A stretch of 64,000 nucleotides of DNA from assembly GCF_003730135.1 (NCBI RefSeq), contig NZ_RJVO01000010.1, positions 20,795 to 84,794 of the forward strand, in the 5' to 3' direction. The stretch comes from Stagnimonas aquatica (GTDB lineage: Bacteria; Pseudomonadota; Gammaproteobacteria; Nevskiales; Nevskiaceae). Below the pieces are notes generated by a model. It worked only from the letters and a program-made list of their open reading frames with translations, made no database searches and was not told the origin of the DNA. Positions 19,159 to 26,533 of this stretch are shown piece by piece; within the stretch, counting starts at the first letter, position 1, and every line of letters starts with the position of its first letter. The position numbers and the translations under genes are program-made.

Positions 19159-19179
19159 GAGCCAAGCAGTGCTTGGCTC
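19159..19179. repeat. 9-bp perfect palindrome after sbp
   Basis: GAGCCAAGC and GCTTGGCTC are separated by AGT. It is the second stem-loop of the series and lies nine bases after the first. Confidence 0.7.
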
Positions 19180-19224
19180 TGCACCTCACCCTCCACCCCG
19201 CTTTCTTGGGGGTTGCACTTGCAG

Positions 19225-19250
19225 GGGGGCGGAAACGCCCCCTCTTTTTT
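19225..19250 (+). terminator. Rho-independent terminator upstream of the Mop gene
   Basis: GGGGGCG-GAAA-CGCCCCC, a perfect 7-bp stem with a stable tetraloop, is followed by TCTTTTTT. It ends the porin-sbp transcript or attenuates read-through into the Mop gene, whose AGGA ribosome-binding site follows directly after the T-run. Confidence 0.85.
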
Positions 19251-19261
19251 AGGACCGAACG

Positions 19262-19483
19262 ATGAGCCTCACCCGGGTCAACACCCGTAACCAGTTCAAA
19301 GGCACCGTCATCAGCATCCTGCGTGGCGACGTGATGAGCGAAGTGGAGATCGAAACCAGCGCCGGTGTCATCGGCGCGGTGATCACCACCAGCTCGGTCA
19401 AGCGCCTGGGACTGCAAGTGGGCGATTCGGCACTGGCGCTGTTCAAGGCCGCCGACGTGCTGGTGGCCAAGCTCGACGAATAG
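19262..19483 (+). CDS. Mop-like TOBE-domain oxyanion-binding protein
   Basis: A 73-residue stand-alone TOBE domain (TRVNTRNQFKGTVISILRGDVMSEVEIE ... ITTSSVKRLGLQVGDSALALFKAADVLVA, quoted in parts). Proteins of this type oligomerise and bind molybdate or tungstate in the cytoplasm. The start has AGGA seven bases upstream. Placement between two sulfate-binding protein genes suggests it handles a sulfate-like oxyanion, or protects molybdate homeostasis when sulfate uptake is induced; this is inference. Confidence 0.9.
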   Translation: MSLTRVNTRNQFKGTVISILRGDVMSEVEIETSAGVIGAVITTSSVKRLGLQVGDSALALFKAADVLVAKLDE

Positions 19484-19503
19484 GCGCCACCGGAGAGCCG
19501 CCC

Positions 19504-20127
19504 ATGTGCGTGATCGTCCACAAGCCGCGCGATGCCCGCATCCCGGCCGACCTGCTGGAAGCCTCGCTGCGCCTCAACGCCGACGGCTGGGGCCTGATGG
19601 GCTTCGATGCCGACGGCGAGCTGGTGGTCGAGCGCCATGCCGAGACCGACGCCGATGCCATCCGGGCGGCGCTCGAGGCCCACCCCGAGGGCGAGCTGGT
19701 GCTGCATCTGCGCCAGCGCACCCGGGGCAGCAACGAGAAGGTCAACGCCCACCCGTTCAAGATCGCCGACGGCCTGTACCTGATGCACAACGGCACCCTG
19801 CCGCTGGGCGGACGGGTGCCGGGCCGCTCGGATACCTGGCATCTGGTCAACGACCTGCTGCGGCCGCTGCACGGACGCTATCCCGGCCTGCTCGCCGACG
19901 AGGTTTTCCTGCAACTGCTGGAGCTGGGCCTGAAACCGGAGAACAAGGTGGTGCTGCTGGACGCCAAGAACAGCGGGCTGGCGATCCTCAATCGCGCCCA
20001 CGGAGCCGAGTTTGAAGGGCTATGGCTGTCCAATACCCGCTGGATCGACCGTAGCCGGCTGCCGCTGGCCGACCCTCCGCAGCCGCAGCAGCGCAGCTAT
20101 CCGGCAGACCGGCTCAACTTCGGCTGA
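19504..20127 (+). CDS. Class II glutamine amidotransferase domain protein
   Basis: A 207-residue N-terminal-nucleophile amidotransferase. Cys2 becomes the N-terminal nucleophile after Met removal (MCVIVHKPRDARIP). Other glutaminase-site elements are DGWGLMGFDADGELV, LHLRQRTRGS and LYLMHNGTLPL. There is no attached synthase domain, so the acceptor is unknown. It lies 20 bases after the Mop gene and appears co-transcribed with it. Similar stand-alone proteins are often annotated only as amidotransferase-like. Confidence 0.82.
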   Translation: MCVIVHKPRDARIPADLLEASLRLNADGWGLMGFDADGELVVERHAETDADAIRAALEAHPEGELVLHLRQRTRGSNEKVNAHPFKIADGLYLMHNGTLPLGGRVPGRSDTWHLVNDLLRPLHGRYPGLLADEVFLQLLELGLKPENKVVLLDAKNSGLAILNRAHGAEFEGLWLSNTRWIDRSRLPLADPPQPQQRSYPADRLNFG

Positions 20128-20233
20128 ACCCAAGCGCAGCGGCATCCCGACACCAACCCGCCTCCCACCCCACCCAATCCGCCGGCCGCCGCACGATGCC
20201 CGCCCGCCGGACTCCAGCCCTTCGGACCCTTCC

Positions 20234-21244
20234 ATGCGCACTCTCAAAACCCTGCTGAAACCGCTACTGATCGTCACCGCCGGCCTGGGCTTCGGCCAGG
20301 CTCTGGCGGCCGAGCCCCTGCTCAATGTCTCCTACGACGTCGCCCGTGGCGTCTACAAGGACTTCAATCCGGCCTTCGCCGCCGACTGGAAGGCCAAGAC
20401 CGGCCAGGAGATCAAGATCGAGCAGTCGCACGGCGGCTCCTCCAAGCAGGCACGCGCGGTGATCGACGGCCTGCAGGCCGACGTGGTGACCATGAACAAC
20501 CCGCTCGACATCGACGCCATCGCCGAGCGCGCCGGCCTGCTGCCCAAGGACTGGCAGAAGAAGCTGCCCAACAACTCGGCGCCGTCCTGGAGCGCGATCC
20601 TGTTCGTGGTGCGCAAGGGCAACCCCAAGGGCATCAAGGACTGGAACGACCTGGTGAAGCCGGGCGTCAAGCTGGTCATCCCCAACCCCAAGACCTCCGG
20701 CAATGGCCGCTACAGCTATCTGGCCGCCTGGGAATACGCCAAGCGCCAGCCGGGCGGCAGCGAGGCCAGCGCCAAGGACTTCGTCAGCCGTCTGTTCGCC
20801 AACGTGCCGGTGCTCGACACCGGCGGCCGTGGCGCCACCACCACCTTCGCGCAGCGTGACATCGGCGACGTGCTGCTCACCTTCGAGAACGAGGTGCGGC
20901 TGATCAAGGAGGAACTCGGCCCGGAGAAATTCGACGTAGTGATCCCCTCGCTGACCGTGCGCGCCGACAACCCGGTCGCGGTGGTCGAGAAGTACGCCGC
21001 GCGCAAGGGCAACGCCGCGCTCGCCCGGGCCTACCTGGAATACCACTACAGCGACGCCGGCCAGGAGATCTTCGCCAAGAACGACCTGCGCCCCAGCAAC
21101 GAGGCGGTCCTGAAGAAGTACGCCGCCAACCTGCCGCCGCTGAACCTGTTCAGCGTCGAACAGTCGTACGGCTCCTGGGCCGCCGCGCAGAAGATCCATT
21201 TCGCCGACGGCGCGCTGTTCGACCAGATCATCAGCGCCCGCTGA
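20234..21244 (+). CDS. sbp: Periplasmic sulfate-binding protein (second copy)
   Basis: 336 residues. I start at ATG 20234 (MRTLKTLLKPLL), which begins a normal signal peptide ending at GQALAA; the frame is open to 20012, but that stretch overlaps the amidotransferase gene. Motifs are as in the first copy: [71 protein letters not shown]. It immediately precedes cysT-cysW-cysA (155 bases), so it is the likely dedicated receptor of that transporter. Confidence 0.95.
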   Translation: MRTLKTLLKPLLIVTAGLGFGQALAAEPLLNVSYDVARGVYKDFNPAFAADWKAKTGQEIKIEQSHGGSSKQARAVIDGLQADVVTMNNPLDIDAIAERAGLLPKDWQKKLPNNSAPSWSAILFVVRKGNPKGIKDWNDLVKPGVKLVIPNPKTSGNGRYSYLAAWEYAKRQPGGSEASAKDFVSRLFANVPVLDTGGRGATTTFAQRDIGDVLLTFENEVRLIKEELGPEKFDVVIPSLTVRADNPVAVVEKYAARKGNAALARAYLEYHYSDAGQEIFAKNDLRPSNEAVLKKYAANLPPLNLFSVEQSYGSWAAAQKIHFADGALFDQIISAR

Positions 21245-21329
21245 GCCGAAGCTCCGTCGCACCGGCGGATGCCGTCCGGCCTCGACGGGCAAGAAGCGCA
21301 TATCGTTAGAACTTCCTTTCGCCAGGCGA

Positions 21330-21347
21330 GGCCGGCACTTGCCGGCC
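21330..21347. repeat. 7-bp palindrome between sbp and cysT
   Basis: GGCCGGC-ACTT-GCCGGCC, perfect arms, about 50 bases before the cysT start. Stem-loops between a binding-protein gene and its permease genes often set their relative expression; here that is only a possibility. Confidence 0.45.
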
Positions 21348-21399
21348 CGCACCATATGCCGAAAATGCCCGGCGACTCACTTTCCTTAGTTACATTCCC

Positions 21400-22236
21400 T
21401 TGAACCCCTTCAAGCCCAAGCAACGCCGAGCCATCCCGGGCTTCGGCCTCACCCTCGGCATCACCCTCAGCTATCTGTCGCTGATCGTGCTGATTCCGCT
21501 GGCCGGCGTTTACTTCAAGGCCGCCGGACTGGGCTGGGACGGCCTGCTGCACACCCTCGGCTCGGCGCGGGTGCTGGCCTCGCTGAAGCTGACCTTCGGC
21601 TCGGCGCTGATCGCCGCCCTGTTCAACGCCTTCTTCGGACTGCTGGTGGCCTGGGTGTTCGTGCGCTACCAGTTTCCCGGCAAGCGCCTGTTCGATGCCT
21701 TCATCGACCTGCCCTTCGCCCTGCCCACGGCGGTGGCCGGCATTGCCCTCACCGCGCTCTACGCCGGCAATGGCTGGCTCGGCCAGTATCTGGAGCCGCT
21801 CGGCATCCAGGTCGCCTACCACCCGCTGGGCGTGGTGGTGGCGATGACCTTCATCAGCCTGCCCTTCGTGGTGCGTACCGTCGAACCGGTGCTGGCCGAA
21901 GCCGAGAAGGAGCTGGAAGAAGCCGCCGCCACCCTCGGCGCCGGCCGCTGGATCACGGTGACGCGGGTGATCCTGCCCAGCGTCTGGCCGGCGCTGCTCA
22001 CCGGCTTCGCGCTCGCCTTCGCCCGTGCGGTCGGCGAGTACGGCTCGATCATCTTCATTGCCGGCAACATCCCGATGGTGTCGGAAATCACCCCGCTGCT
22101 GATCATCATCAAGCTGGAGGAGTTCGACTACGCCGGCGCCACCGCCATCGCGGCGGCGATGCTGACGCTGTCCTTCCTGCTGCTGCTGCTGATCAACCTG
22201 TTCCAGGCCTGGACCCGCCGGAGCCGCAACCGATGA
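21400..22236 (+). CDS. cysT: Sulfate ABC transporter permease CysT (CysU)
   Basis: Inner-membrane subunit, 278 residues, six helices. The start is TTG 21400: the only nearby ATG (21365) is out of frame and ends at once. The N-terminal [22 protein letters not shown] is the family form, and the EAA loop is visible as [33 protein letters not shown] (in parts). [13 protein letters not shown] motif follows. It overlaps cysW by four bases (ATGA). Confidence 0.95.
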   Translation: MNPFKPKQRRAIPGFGLTLGITLSYLSLIVLIPLAGVYFKAAGLGWDGLLHTLGSARVLASLKLTFGSALIAALFNAFFGLLVAWVFVRYQFPGKRLFDAFIDLPFALPTAVAGIALTALYAGNGWLGQYLEPLGIQVAYHPLGVVVAMTFISLPFVVRTVEPVLAEAEKELEEAAATLGAGRWITVTRVILPSVWPALLTGFALAFARAVGEYGSIIFIAGNIPMVSEITPLLIIIKLEEFDYAGATAIAAAMLTLSFLLLLLINLFQAWTRRSRNR

Positions 22237-23150
22237 GCCAACCCCGCGACCACTCGCTGCAGGACCCGCCAGCGCTCCCCCCGGAGTTCGGCACCGGACC
22301 ACTGGTGCGCAAGAACTCGGCGATCACCGAGCCGGCCTGGGTGCGCTGGCTGCTGATCGGCAGCGCGCTCGGCTTCCTGTCGCTGTTCCTGCTGCTGCCG
22401 CTGGCCTCGGTGTTCACCGAGGCCCTGCGTGACGGCTGGGGTACCTATGTCTCGGCGCTGCGCGAGCCGGACGCCTATTCGGCCGTCAAGCTCACCCTGC
22501 TCGCCGCCGCCATCGCCGTGCCTCTCAACCTCGTGTTCGGCGTCGCCGCCGCCTGGTGCATCGCCAAGTTCGAGTTTCGCGGCAAGCAGTTGCTGATCTC
22601 GCTGATCGACCTGCCGTTCTCGGTGTCGCCGGTGGTGGCGGGCCTGGTCTACGTGCTGATCTTCGGCGCCCACGGCTGGGCCGGCGGCTGGCTGGCGGAG
22701 CACGACATCAAGATCATCTTCGCAGTGCCGGGCATCGCGCTGGCGACCATCTTCGTCACCTTCCCGTTCATCGCCCGCGAACTGATTCCGCTGATGCAGG
22801 AGCAGGGCACCGACGACGAGCAGGCGGCGCTGACCCTGGGTGCCGGCGGCTTTCGCACCTTCTGGCGCGTCACCCTGCCCAATATCAAGTGGGGTCTGCT
22901 CTACGGCGTGCTGCTGTGCAACGCCCGCGCCTTCGGCGAGTTCGGCGCGGTCAGCGTGGTGTCCGGTCACATCCGTGGCCAGACCAACACCCTGCCGCTG
23001 CACATCGAGATTCTCTACAACGAGTACGCCTTCGCCGCCGCCTTCGCCGTGGCCTCGCTGCTCGCCGCCCTGGCGCTGGTGACGCTGGCGCTCAAGACCT
23101 TCCTCGAATGGCGCTACGCCGACCAGCTCGCCGCCGCCCGTCGCCACTGA
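22233..23150 (+). CDS. cysW: Sulfate ABC transporter permease CysW
   Basis: The second permease subunit, 305 residues, with a longer hydrophilic N-terminus than usual (about 35 residues before helix 1). The EAA-loop region reads [28 protein letters not shown], followed by [30 protein letters not shown], a strong CysW signature. Coupled to cysT by overlap, and 21 bases before cysA. Confidence 0.95.
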   Translation: MSQPRDHSLQDPPALPPEFGTGPLVRKNSAITEPAWVRWLLIGSALGFLSLFLLLPLASVFTEALRDGWGTYVSALREPDAYSAVKLTLLAAAIAVPLNLVFGVAAAWCIAKFEFRGKQLLISLIDLPFSVSPVVAGLVYVLIFGAHGWAGGWLAEHDIKIIFAVPGIALATIFVTFPFIARELIPLMQEQGTDDEQAALTLGAGGFRTFWRVTLPNIKWGLLYGVLLCNARAFGEFGAVSVVSGHIRGQTNTLPLHIEILYNEYAFAAAFAVASLLAALALVTLALKTFLEWRYADQLAAARRH

Positions 23151-23171
23151 TTCCACCTGTCCGCCATCGCC

Positions 23172-24296
23172 ATGGAAATTTCCATCCGTAACGTCCGCAA
23201 GACCTTCGCCGCCTTCCCGGCGCTGGCCGGCGTCGATCTCGACATCGCCAGCGGCGAGCTGATCGCCCTGCTTGGCCCCTCGGGCTCGGGCAAGACCACC
23301 CTGCTGCGCGCGCTCGCCGGCCTGGAGCCGATCGACGCCGGCCAGATCAAGTTCGGCGCCAACGACGCCACCCATCTGTCGGTACAGGAACGCCGTGTCG
23401 GTTTCGTGTTTCAGCACTACGCGCTGTTCAAGCACATGACCGTTGAGGACAACATCGGCTTCGGACTGTCGGTGCGCAAAGGCCCTGACAAGCCGGACAA
23501 GGCGGCGATCCGCCAGCGCGCCCAGGAGCTGCTCGAACTGGTGCAGCTCTCCGGCCTCGGCAAGCGCTATCCGGCCCAGCTTTCCGGCGGCCAGAAGCAG
23601 CGCGTGGCGCTGGCGCGCGCGCTTGCCATCGAGCCGCGCGTGCTGCTGCTCGACGAACCCTTCGGCGCCCTCGACGCCAAGGTGCGCAAGGACCTGCGCC
23701 GCTGGCTGCGCGAACTGCACGACAAGACCGGCGTGACCACCGTGTTCGTCACCCACGACCAGGAAGAGGCGCTGGAACTGGCCGACCGGGTGGTGGTGAT
23801 GAACCGTGGCCGCATCGAGCAGGTCGGCACCACCGCCGAGGTCTACGAGCAGCCGGCGACGCCCTTCGTGTTCGACTTCCTCGGCAGCGTCAACCGCTTC
23901 CGTGGCGAGGTGCAAGGCGGCAAGCTCAAGATCAACGGCCTGAGCCTCAACACCGACAGCCCGCTGTCCGGTGCGGTGGAGATCTACGTGCGCCCCCACG
24001 ACCTGCGCATCGTCGAGGACAGCAGCCCCGGCCTCGACGCCCGCGTCCTGTCGGTACAGCGCACCGGACCCTTCGTCCGCGCCGGCGCCAAGCTGGCGCA
24101 CGACGGCACGCGTGTCGACATCGAGCTTTCGCACCTGGACCCGCTCACCGCCGCCCTGGTGCCGGGCGCGCAGCTGCGACTGCTGCCGGCCATCTACGGT
24201 CTGTTCCCACCCGAGGGAGGCGCACCGCTGAAGACCCTGCCGGACGTGGTGGCCAACGCGGTGCCGGAACAGCGCGGCGACCGCGCCCGCGCCTGA
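23172..24296 (+). CDS. cysA: Sulfate/thiosulfate ABC transporter ATP-binding protein
   Basis: A 374-residue ATPase. Walker A is [18 protein letters not shown] (about 33-50), the Q-loop lies in [18 protein letters not shown], the signature is [15 protein letters not shown], Walker B is [13 protein letters not shown], and the switch His is in [16 protein letters not shown]. The C-terminal TOBE-like regulatory part follows [14 protein letters not shown]. Last gene of the cysTWA operon. Confidence 0.97.
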   Translation: MEISIRNVRKTFAAFPALAGVDLDIASGELIALLGPSGSGKTTLLRALAGLEPIDAGQIKFGANDATHLSVQERRVGFVFQHYALFKHMTVEDNIGFGLSVRKGPDKPDKAAIRQRAQELLELVQLSGLGKRYPAQLSGGQKQRVALARALAIEPRVLLLDEPFGALDAKVRKDLRRWLRELHDKTGVTTVFVTHDQEEALELADRVVVMNRGRIEQVGTTAEVYEQPATPFVFDFLGSVNRFRGEVQGGKLKINGLSLNTDSPLSGAVEIYVRPHDLRIVEDSSPGLDARVLSVQRTGPFVRAGAKLAHDGTRVDIELSHLDPLTAALVPGAQLRLLPAIYGLFPPEGGAPLKTLPDVVANAVPEQRGDRARA

Positions 24297-24330
24297 GCGC
24301 AACCGCAACCGCAGGCGATAAACTGCGCGG

Positions 24331-24528
24331 GTGACATTGCCCGCGCTGCCCCCCAGACCCCAACCGCCGCAGGACTACGACTGCTGCGGTGGCGGCTGTG
24401 CCGACTGCGAGCTACGCCTCTACGGCCGCGCGCTGAGCGAATGGAAGAAGCTGGCCGCCGCGCACGAGGCGGCCGTCAGCGGCCACTCTGGATCGGCTGC
24501 GCCAGAATCCACAGCCCCGCCGCCGTGA
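24331..24528 (+). CDS. Small oxidoreductase-like domain protein
   Basis: A 65-residue Cys-rich protein starting at GTG 24331. The core PPQDYDCCGGGCADCELRLYGRALSEWKK matches the pattern of the 'oxidoreductase-like' N-terminal domain (Pfam PF09791: Pro-rich lead, CCGxGCxxC, then Tyr and Trp); quoted in parts: DCCGGGCADC, LYGRAL, EW. The four clustered Cys suggest metal or Fe-S binding, but no activity is established for the family. The last 53 bases overlap, tail to tail, the 3' end of the membrane-protein gene on the other strand. It lies 34 bases after cysA and may be co-transcribed. Confidence 0.72.
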   Translation: MTLPALPPRPQPPQDYDCCGGGCADCELRLYGRALSEWKKLAAAHEAAVSGHSGSAAPESTAPPP

Positions 24529-25948
24529 ACAGCACCATCAGCAGCAGCATCGGCAACTGACTCAGCGTGGCCTGGCGCCGGCCGGGGAAGCAGCGCAGCG
24601 CTTCCAGATGCGCGATCACCACGCTGACGATGTGGCCGAACACGATCAGGCCCACCTGGGTATGCCAGACCCGGCCCATGTCGGGGATCACCGCCGAGCG
24701 TAACCAGCCGGCGGTGCCGAACAGGTTCCAGCGCCAGCCGAAGGGATCGGACAGCATCGGCACGATCTTCACGCCCTGGATCATCAGCAGCGTGTAGTAG
24801 TGCGTGAGGTGATAGACCAGGGCGATGGGCAGCAGCGAATAGGCAAAGCGCAGCGCCAGTTCACGCAGTGGCAGCTGGCTGCCGGCGAGCGCCCGCGACA
24901 GCCATAGGCAGCCCAGATACAGCGCCAGGTAGAGGAACGGCGAGAGCAGCAGGGCCAGGGTCTGCCAGACCCGGTAAAGCTCGCTCAAGCGCGGGTAGGC
25001 CAGCGCCGGCTCGGCGCCCACCCAGGGTTTCAGCAGCGCGTAGACATCGGTCCAGAACAGCCGCACCCAGGGCACGGTCTCGCGCAGGCCGTCGAACGCC
25101 GTCGACGACAGCATGAACAGGATGAAGACCAGCAGGCTGCCGTGCTCGGCACGCGACTGCAGCAGCCCGGAAAACGGCCAGCGCAGATAGACCCGGGTGC
25201 AACCGTCCTGCCGCCGGATGTCGAGCGGCGCCATCAGCGCGATCAGCCGCAGGAACACCGCAAACAGCTCGCCGTAACGGAACCAGGCCCGCAGGCCCCA
25301 GAGCCAGACTCCCAGCAGATTGATCGCGCCGTAGGCGAGCAGCGCCCGGGCCAGCGAGGGCGGTTTGCTATGGCCGAACAGCTCCAGCCAGATAAAGCCC
25401 ATGTACAGCGCCAGCGCCGGCCAGTAGCCATAGCGCTCCGGCTGCCGCAGCCGGCCGCGCGCGTAGTCCGGCCACAGCCGCGCCAGGCCCTGGGCCAGGG
25501 TCTGCCAGGGATTGATCCGGGCATAGAGATCGCCCAGCAGCGCGCTCAGGTAGGCGAAGCCCAGCACGAAGCAGACCCAGAACAGGGTCATGTTGATGTT
25601 GGTGTAGGGGTTGCGGCTGCCGACCAGCCCGGCGACCACGCAGAGCAGCAGCGCGGCCAGGCTCGCGGCGCGCAGCAGCCCCGGCAGCCGCCAACGACGC
25701 AGCGCGCGCAGCAGGGCGGAGTCGGTCAGCTCGCGTGTCGCCCCGCCGCTGCCAGTCGCCCCGCCGCTGCCAGTCGCGCCGGTCCTGAGGAAGTAGCCGG
25801 CGACCAGGAACGACAGCAGCAGCGCCGCCGCCGCCCCGTAGGCGTACAGCCAGAACGGGACCGGCAGGTTGTACTGGCGGCCAAAGGAGTGGGCGCTGGC
25901 CAGCGCCGGCGACAGCAGCGCAAGCGCCAGCGCCAGCCGCCGGCTCAC
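24476..25948 (-). CDS. Polytopic membrane protein, fenitrothion-hydrolase-like
   Basis: A 490-residue protein with a cleavable-looking N-terminus (ALASA/HSFGRQYNLPVPFWLYAYG) and about ten or more hydrophobic helices. The HSFGRQYNLPVPFWLYAYG segment and the His-rich helix YHLTHYYTLL resemble proteins annotated as fenitrothion hydrolase (FedA type). This is recalled similarity, not a search result, and the natural substrate is unknown. Conserved NPYTNINMTLFWVCFVL and RINPWQTL suggest a functional core. Residues about 58-72 are a GATGSG repeat encoded by an 18-bp tandem duplication. It overlaps the upstream anchored-protein gene by four bases (ATGA). Confidence 0.6.
   Translation of the reverse strand: MSRRLALALALLSPALASAHSFGRQYNLPVPFWLYAYGAAAALLLSFLVAGYFLRTGATGSGGATGSGGATRELTDSALLRALRRWRLPGLLRAASLAALLLCVVAGLVGSRNPYTNINMTLFWVCFVLGFAYLSALLGDLYARINPWQTLAQGLARLWPDYARGRLRQPERYGYWPALALYMGFIWLELFGHSKPPSLARALLAYGAINLLGVWLWGLRAWFRYGELFAVFLRLIALMAPLDIRRQDGCTRVYLRWPFSGLLQSRAEHGSLLVFILFMLSSTAFDGLRETVPWVRLFWTDVYALLKPWVGAEPALAYPRLSELYRVWQTLALLLSPFLYLALYLGCLWLSRALAGSQLPLRELALRFAYSLLPIALVYHLTHYYTLLMIQGVKIVPMLSDPFGWRWNLFGTAGWLRSAVIPDMGRVWHTQVGLIVFGHIVSVVIAHLEALRCFPGRRQATLSQLPMLLLMVLFTAAGLWILAQPIQSGR
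25739..25774 (-). repeat. 18-bp tandem repeat inside the membrane-protein gene
   Basis: Two exact copies of an 18-base unit (CGCCCCGCCGCTGCCAGT on the plus strand) followed by a partial third. The length keeps the frame and adds six residues per unit (GATGSG on the minus strand), giving a flexible linker after the first membrane helix. Confidence 0.85.
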
Positions 25949-26385
25949 TGCGGCTGGACTTCCAGGGCGCCGAGGTCGATGTGGCCGGCCTTGCTGTGCA
26001 GCTCCATCTCGAAGCGCCCGGCGTGGTCGGCGCGGAAGCTCAGCAGCGCCGGCATGCCGGCCTGCACCTTGGCTTCCAGATCGTAGCCGTGCAGGTGCAG
26101 TTCGCCGGCGCGGTCGCTGCGCAGCTGCAATTCCACCTGCGCACCCTGCGACAGCCGGAAGCTCTGTGGCTCGCCGAGCAGGCGGCCTTCGGCGATCTGC
26201 AGCTCCAGTCGTTGCACCGCCGGCGCCGGTGCAGGCGCGGGCGCGGGGGCCGGGTCGACGGCGGCCGACGGTGCGACCGCACTGGCCGCAACTGCCGGGG
26301 TCGGGGTCGGGGTCGGCTTGAACAGCCAGAACAAGCCGACCAGCAACAGCAGGCCGATGGCGAGGGTGATCAGGGTATTGCGCAT
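25945..26385 (-). CDS. Membrane-anchored periplasmic protein with cupredoxin-like C-terminal domain
   Basis: I start at ATG 26385 (MRNTLITLAIG), giving 146 residues; the frame extends to 26433. One N-terminal membrane anchor (LITLAIGLLLLVGLFWLF) leads into a Pro/Ala-rich spacer with (TP)n and (AP)n runs. A C-terminal domain of about 85 residues is predicted to be all-beta (VELQLRSDRAGELHLHGYDLEAKV ... GRFEMELHSKAGHIDLGALEV, in parts). The HLHGYDLE pattern resembles cupredoxin-like domains. The gene is translationally coupled to the following FedA-like gene, so the two products probably act together at the membrane. Function unknown. Confidence 0.65.
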   Translation of the reverse strand: MRNTLITLAIGLLLLVGLFWLFKPTPTPTPAVAASAVAPSAAVDPAPAPAPAPAPAVQRLELQIAEGRLLGEPQSFRLSQGAQVELQLRSDRAGELHLHGYDLEAKVQAGMPALLSFRADHAGRFEMELHSKAGHIDLGALEVQPQ

Positions 26386-26533
26386 GGGGTCTTGCGGGTT
26401 CGCGGGCGGGTTATGCGAAGGCGTTTTTACCATAGGTGCGAACCTGCATATGTCACTAGCATGACGGCCCTAAAAGAACACCGGCGCCCGCCAGGGACGA
26501 CCGGTCCTCGGCGGTTGATTCAGGAGAGTCCCG

